Of a DNA stretch of 35,591 nt, positions 33,611 to 35,591 are shown piece by piece. The notes beneath the pieces are model-generated. The model saw only the letters and a list, made by a program, of their open reading frames with translations. It was not told where the DNA came from and did no database searches. Each line of letters starts with the position of its first letter. The first letter of the stretch is position 1. This DNA comes from Spirochaetia bacterium (GTDB lineage: Bacteria > Spirochaetota > Spirochaetia > Treponematales > Breznakiellaceae), in NCBI GenBank assembly GCA_025997595.1, contig BNUU01000016.1, positions 1 to 35,591 on the forward strand, read 5' to 3'. A program made the translations under genes and the position numbers.

Positions 33611-34432
33611 ATGGCTATCATTACCATTTCCCGTGAATTGGCGGCCCTTGGGGATGAGACGGCCCATGAATTGGCAAAGCTGCTGAATTATCGCTTTGTA
33701 GACAAGCAGATCCTGGAGGACCGGATAAAATCCTATGGGATTGTGGGCCATAAATTTGAAAAATACGATGAGCGGAAGCCCTCGTTCTGGGCATCCCTTT
33801 CCCAGGATCGGGATGACTATTTGCATTACCTAAAAACTGCCATTTATGCTGAAGCCGCAAGGGGCGGCTGTGTGTTTATCGGCCGGGGTGCCGGCATGAT
33901 CTTCCGGAATGTCCCGGGGGTCATCTCCATTTTCCTGGTTGCCCCCTATGATATCCGCGCCGAGCGGGTCAAGAGCTACTTCCATTGCGATGACAAGCGG
34001 GCCCGGCAGATCATTGAGCAAAGCGATCATGACCGGAAGGGCTTCCATCGCTACTTTTTTGATGTTGAATGGCAGAATCCGGGGAATTATCATCTATCCA
34101 TCAATACCGGTTATCTGCCCCCCGCAGCCAGTGCTGATATCGCCAAAAACTACCTGGAACATACGGTCACCTCCGATATCGATGGCCAGAACATGGCGCG
34201 GATCAAGGAGCTGACCCTGGCCCAGGAGGTTAAGCATCATATCATCTATGAAAGGGAAATCCCCATTCATTTCCTTGAGGCTTTCATCTCGAATAATATG
34301 ATAACCCTCTACGGTGTGGCCAATTCCCAATCATTGATAGAAGCGGCCCTCACCGCAGCCAGGGAAGTTGCCGGTTCCGTAACGGTCCAGACCGAGATCC
34401 AGATAGTTCAGGAATACACCGTTATACACTAA
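33611..34432 (+). CDS. Cytidylate-kinase-like protein with C-terminal BON-type domain
   Basis: 273 residues from ATG 33611 (GGGAGG upstream); earlier in-frame ATGs lie upstream of the promoter and are rejected. The N-terminal part matches the Cytidylate_kin2 group (MAIITISRELAALGDETAHE, YRFVDKQIL, GCVFIGRGAGMIF, FLVAPYDIRAERVKSYFHCD). In place of the usual Gly-rich SREYGSGG loop it has SRELAALGDE, a known variant but possibly catalytically altered. The last 80 residues (IKELTLAQEVKHHIIYER, ISNNMITLYGVANS, AREVAGSVTVQTEI) look like a BON domain. True CMP kinase activity is doubtful. Confidence 0.82.
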   Translation: MAIITISRELAALGDETAHELAKLLNYRFVDKQILEDRIKSYGIVGHKFEKYDERKPSFWASLSQDRDDYLHYLKTAIYAEAARGGCVFIGRGAGMIFRNVPGVISIFLVAPYDIRAERVKSYFHCDDKRARQIIEQSDHDRKGFHRYFFDVEWQNPGNYHLSINTGYLPPAASADIAKNYLEHTVTSDIDGQNMARIKELTLAQEVKHHIIYEREIPIHFLEAFISNNMITLYGVANSQSLIEAALTAAREVAGSVTVQTEIQIVQEYTVIH

Positions 34433-34455
34433 GCCATAGCCCCTCAGGAGTACCC

Positions 34456-34491
34456 ATGGAAACAAAATATACGGAACTCTATGGACTTTGA
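34456..34491 (+). other. Possible 11-codon leader peptide
   Basis: An AGGAG ribosome site (34447-34451) followed by ATG 34456 and a short frame METKYTELYGL ending at TGA 34489-34491. Two repeat copies (34496, 34528) follow, then pgsA in another frame. It might be a leader, a chance frame, or the fragment of a gene displaced by repeat insertion. No similarity known. Confidence 0.3.
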
Positions 34492-34495
34492 AACG

Positions 34496-34538
34496 AGCTC
34501 TGTCCCCACCATGGTCGTCTCTCTTCAAGCTCTGTCCC
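34496..34538 (-). repeat. Two direct GGGACAGAGCT copies upstream of the phosphatidyltransferase gene
   Basis: AGCTCTGTCCC at 34496-34506 and 34528-34538, same direction, 21 bases apart. These are the last copies in the window; none occurs in pgsA or the rRNA leader. Confidence 0.92.
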
Positions 34539-34577
34539 TCCCTTGACGATTCCATCTCCGCAATCCATACTGAATCA

Positions 34578-35159
34578 ATGACATTAGCGGATAAAATTAC
34601 GGCCCTGCGCCTGCTCTTGGCCCCATTTTTCTTTATAGTGTACCTGTTGCCCCGGGCGGCCCCATGGACCGTGCCGGTACTCTGGGCGCTCTTTATCGTT
34701 TCCGAAATTACCGATCTAATCGACGGCAAAGTGGCCCGCAGCCGTAAAGAAGTCAGCGACTTCGGCAAATTATTTGACCCCTTTGCGGATGTTCTGGTCC
34801 GCATCACCTATTTTCTCTGCTTTGTGGTGACCGGCGTTTTCCCCGGCTTTCTTTCTCTGGTTCTGTTCCTCCTGGTCCTGTATCGGGAATTCGGCATCCA
34901 GTTCCTGCGGGTTTTGATGATGAAGAAGGGCATCGCCATGGGAGCCCGGAAGGGCGGAAAAATCAAGGCCTTTACCTATATGCTTGCCGGGTTTGTGGCC
35001 CTCCTTGCGGTCAGCGTCCAGCGGCTTGGGTTCGGCGAATCGGTTTTTTTAGTTTTACAGAGAAGCGCCTTGATCATTTTTTGTATTTCAGTTATCATTT
35101 CTTTGGTGTCTTTTGCCGATTATCTTTCCGTGTACCGAAAGTCAGGCACGGGGGTTTGA
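34578..35159 (+). CDS. pgsA: CDP-alcohol phosphatidyltransferase (probable phosphatidylglycerophosphate synthase)
   Basis: Membrane enzyme of 193 residues that joins CDP-diacylglycerol to an alcohol, probably glycerol-3-phosphate. The CAP motif is complete: DLIDGKVARSRKEVSDFG followed by KLFDPFAD, giving D-x2-DG-x2-AR-x8-G-x3-D-x3-D. Around five to six helices are visible (RLLLAPFFFIVYLLP, FLSLVLFLLVLY, AFTYMLAGFVALLAVSV, SALIIFCISVIISLVSFA). The start ATG 34578 fits the family's opening TLADKITALRLLLAP; there is no strong ribosome site. The longer frame from 34488 contains repeat sequence and is rejected. Assignment as PgsA rather than another CAP enzyme is by general resemblance. Confidence 0.82.
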   Translation: MTLADKITALRLLLAPFFFIVYLLPRAAPWTVPVLWALFIVSEITDLIDGKVARSRKEVSDFGKLFDPFADVLVRITYFLCFVVTGVFPGFLSLVLFLLVLYREFGIQFLRVLMMKKGIAMGARKGGKIKAFTYMLAGFVALLAVSVQRLGFGESVFLVLQRSALIIFCISVIISLVSFADYLSVYRKSGTGV

Positions 35160-35199
35160 AATATTTACAAGAAATAATCGATAAAATGATAAAAATCTA

Positions 35200-35227
35200 T
35201 TGACTATTTCAAGCAAACCGTTATATG
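35200..35227 (+). promoter_or_regulatory. Ribosomal RNA promoter
   Basis: TTGACT (35200-35205) with TATATG (35222-35227, 16 bases) or TATGTT (35224-35229, 18 bases). An A/T-rich tract (ATAAAATGATAAAAATC) lies just upstream like an UP element. About 320 bases ahead of 16S. Confidence 0.65.
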
Positions 35228-35228
35228 T

Positions 35229-35542
35229 TTATACCTGTCGCCTCTAAAAAGAGGGGTGGAGAGATTTTAGCTCCGCTGAAATCTCAGTGATCTTTGGCAA
35301 TATAGGGAAGGGGAGAAGAGACGAAGCTGCGCTTGGTCTTGGGAGGATTGACAAGTCAATTCTGCCGGGATGGGGAGTGGCGGAGTTAGGAAAGAGGAAA
35401 GATACGCGAGCGTATTAAGAGGAAGGAAGACGAAGCTGCGCTTCGTTCTGGGGGGATTGGCTTAGGTCAATATTCCGGGGCGTAGGGTAGATTAGTCGCT
35501 CAAATTGGTATATCTACCAGGCTTCGGTCTGATAGAAAACAT
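35229..35542 (+). other. 16S rRNA leader with hairpins and an internal duplication
   Basis: About 310 bases with no gene. Stems: GAGATTT/AAATCTC (near 35261-35285), ATTGAC-AA-GTCAAT (about 35347-35360), ATACGC-GA-GCGTAT (about 35402-35415), ACGAAGC-TGC-GCTTCGT (about 35430-35446) and GGTAGAT/ATCTACC (35486-35518). A module of about 50 bases occurs twice (35319-35372 and 35428-35480); AGACGAAGCTGCGCTT is identical in both, and the downstream halves are related. Presumably a transcribed leader for antitermination and processing. No boxA recognised. Confidence 0.7.
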
Positions 35543-35591
35543 ATCATGGAGAGTTTGATCCTGGCTCAGAACGAACGCTGGCGGCGCGTCT
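35543..35591 (+). rRNA. rrs: 16S ribosomal RNA, 5' end (cut by window)
   Basis: AGAGTTTGATCCTGGCTCAG (from 35550) is the universal 16S start region, followed by AACGAACGCTGGCGGCG. Counting back seven bases from the E. coli numbering puts base 1 near 35543. Only about 49 bases lie in the window, not enough for taxonomy. Confidence 0.97.

Noticed and set aside
35486..35518. tRNA-like hairpin in the 16S leader
   Set aside because: Only one stem; no T-arm or acceptor arm consensus.

Overview
The window looks like a spirochaete chromosome segment, most probably Treponema and perhaps a gut-type species. That is an inference from protein style: a substrate-binding protein with an AGGSSEKK-type mature N-terminus, a recombination-promoting nuclease remnant, an alanine-rich lipoprotein beside a LysM protein, and a PC4-like YdbC protein. 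The roughly 49 bases of 16S rRNA at the right edge are too few to place it. Genes are densely packed, often with ATGA or TAATG overlaps.

Left part (1-20.6 kb). An export operon encodes a MacB-type ATPase (cut by the window edge), its permease, a TolC-like channel, and a histidine kinase with a sigma54-activator response regulator. Three tandem DUF2156 paralogs follow on the minus strand, all with the same four-cysteine motif. Next come a remnant of an Rpn-type transposase/nuclease, a URO-D family protein and a complete polar amino acid ABC importer. A diguanylate cyclase and a DUF6941-like protein come next. Chorismate synthase and a PfkB sugar kinase lie divergent to a polyol dehydrogenase; the last two could convert a sugar alcohol to a ketose and then to its phosphate. 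An alpha/beta hydrolase lies divergent to a radical SAM/helix-hairpin-helix protein of the DNA modification/repair type.

Right part (20.6-34.6 kb). A minus-strand operon carries glycerate kinase, a coiled-coil protein, a glycerophosphodiester phosphodiesterase and MurJ. It lies divergent to an OmpA-domain protein. Then come a RAYT-type (REP-associated tyrosine) transposase, a frameshifted methyltransferase, groL, rnhA, ydbC, a lipoprotein, a LysM protein, a Nudix hydrolase, a cytidylate-kinase-like/BON protein and a CDP-alcohol phosphatidyltransferase. The window ends in an rRNA promoter, a structured leader with an internal duplication, and the first bases of 16S rRNA.

The outstanding signal is an 11-base word, GGGACAGAGCT, always preceded by a purine. 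I count 27 exact copies (14 on one strand, 13 on the other) between 20629 and 34538, and none in the first 20.6 kb. Copies sit between genes and inside genes, in all three reading frames. Some form inverted pairs at gene ends. The word behaves like an uptake-sequence-type or REP-type dispersed element, and a RAYT transposase lies in the middle of the field. A weaker second motif (CAGTATTACTGCGG-like) recurs mainly in the left half, and a palindromic insert sits in frame inside the Nudix gene.
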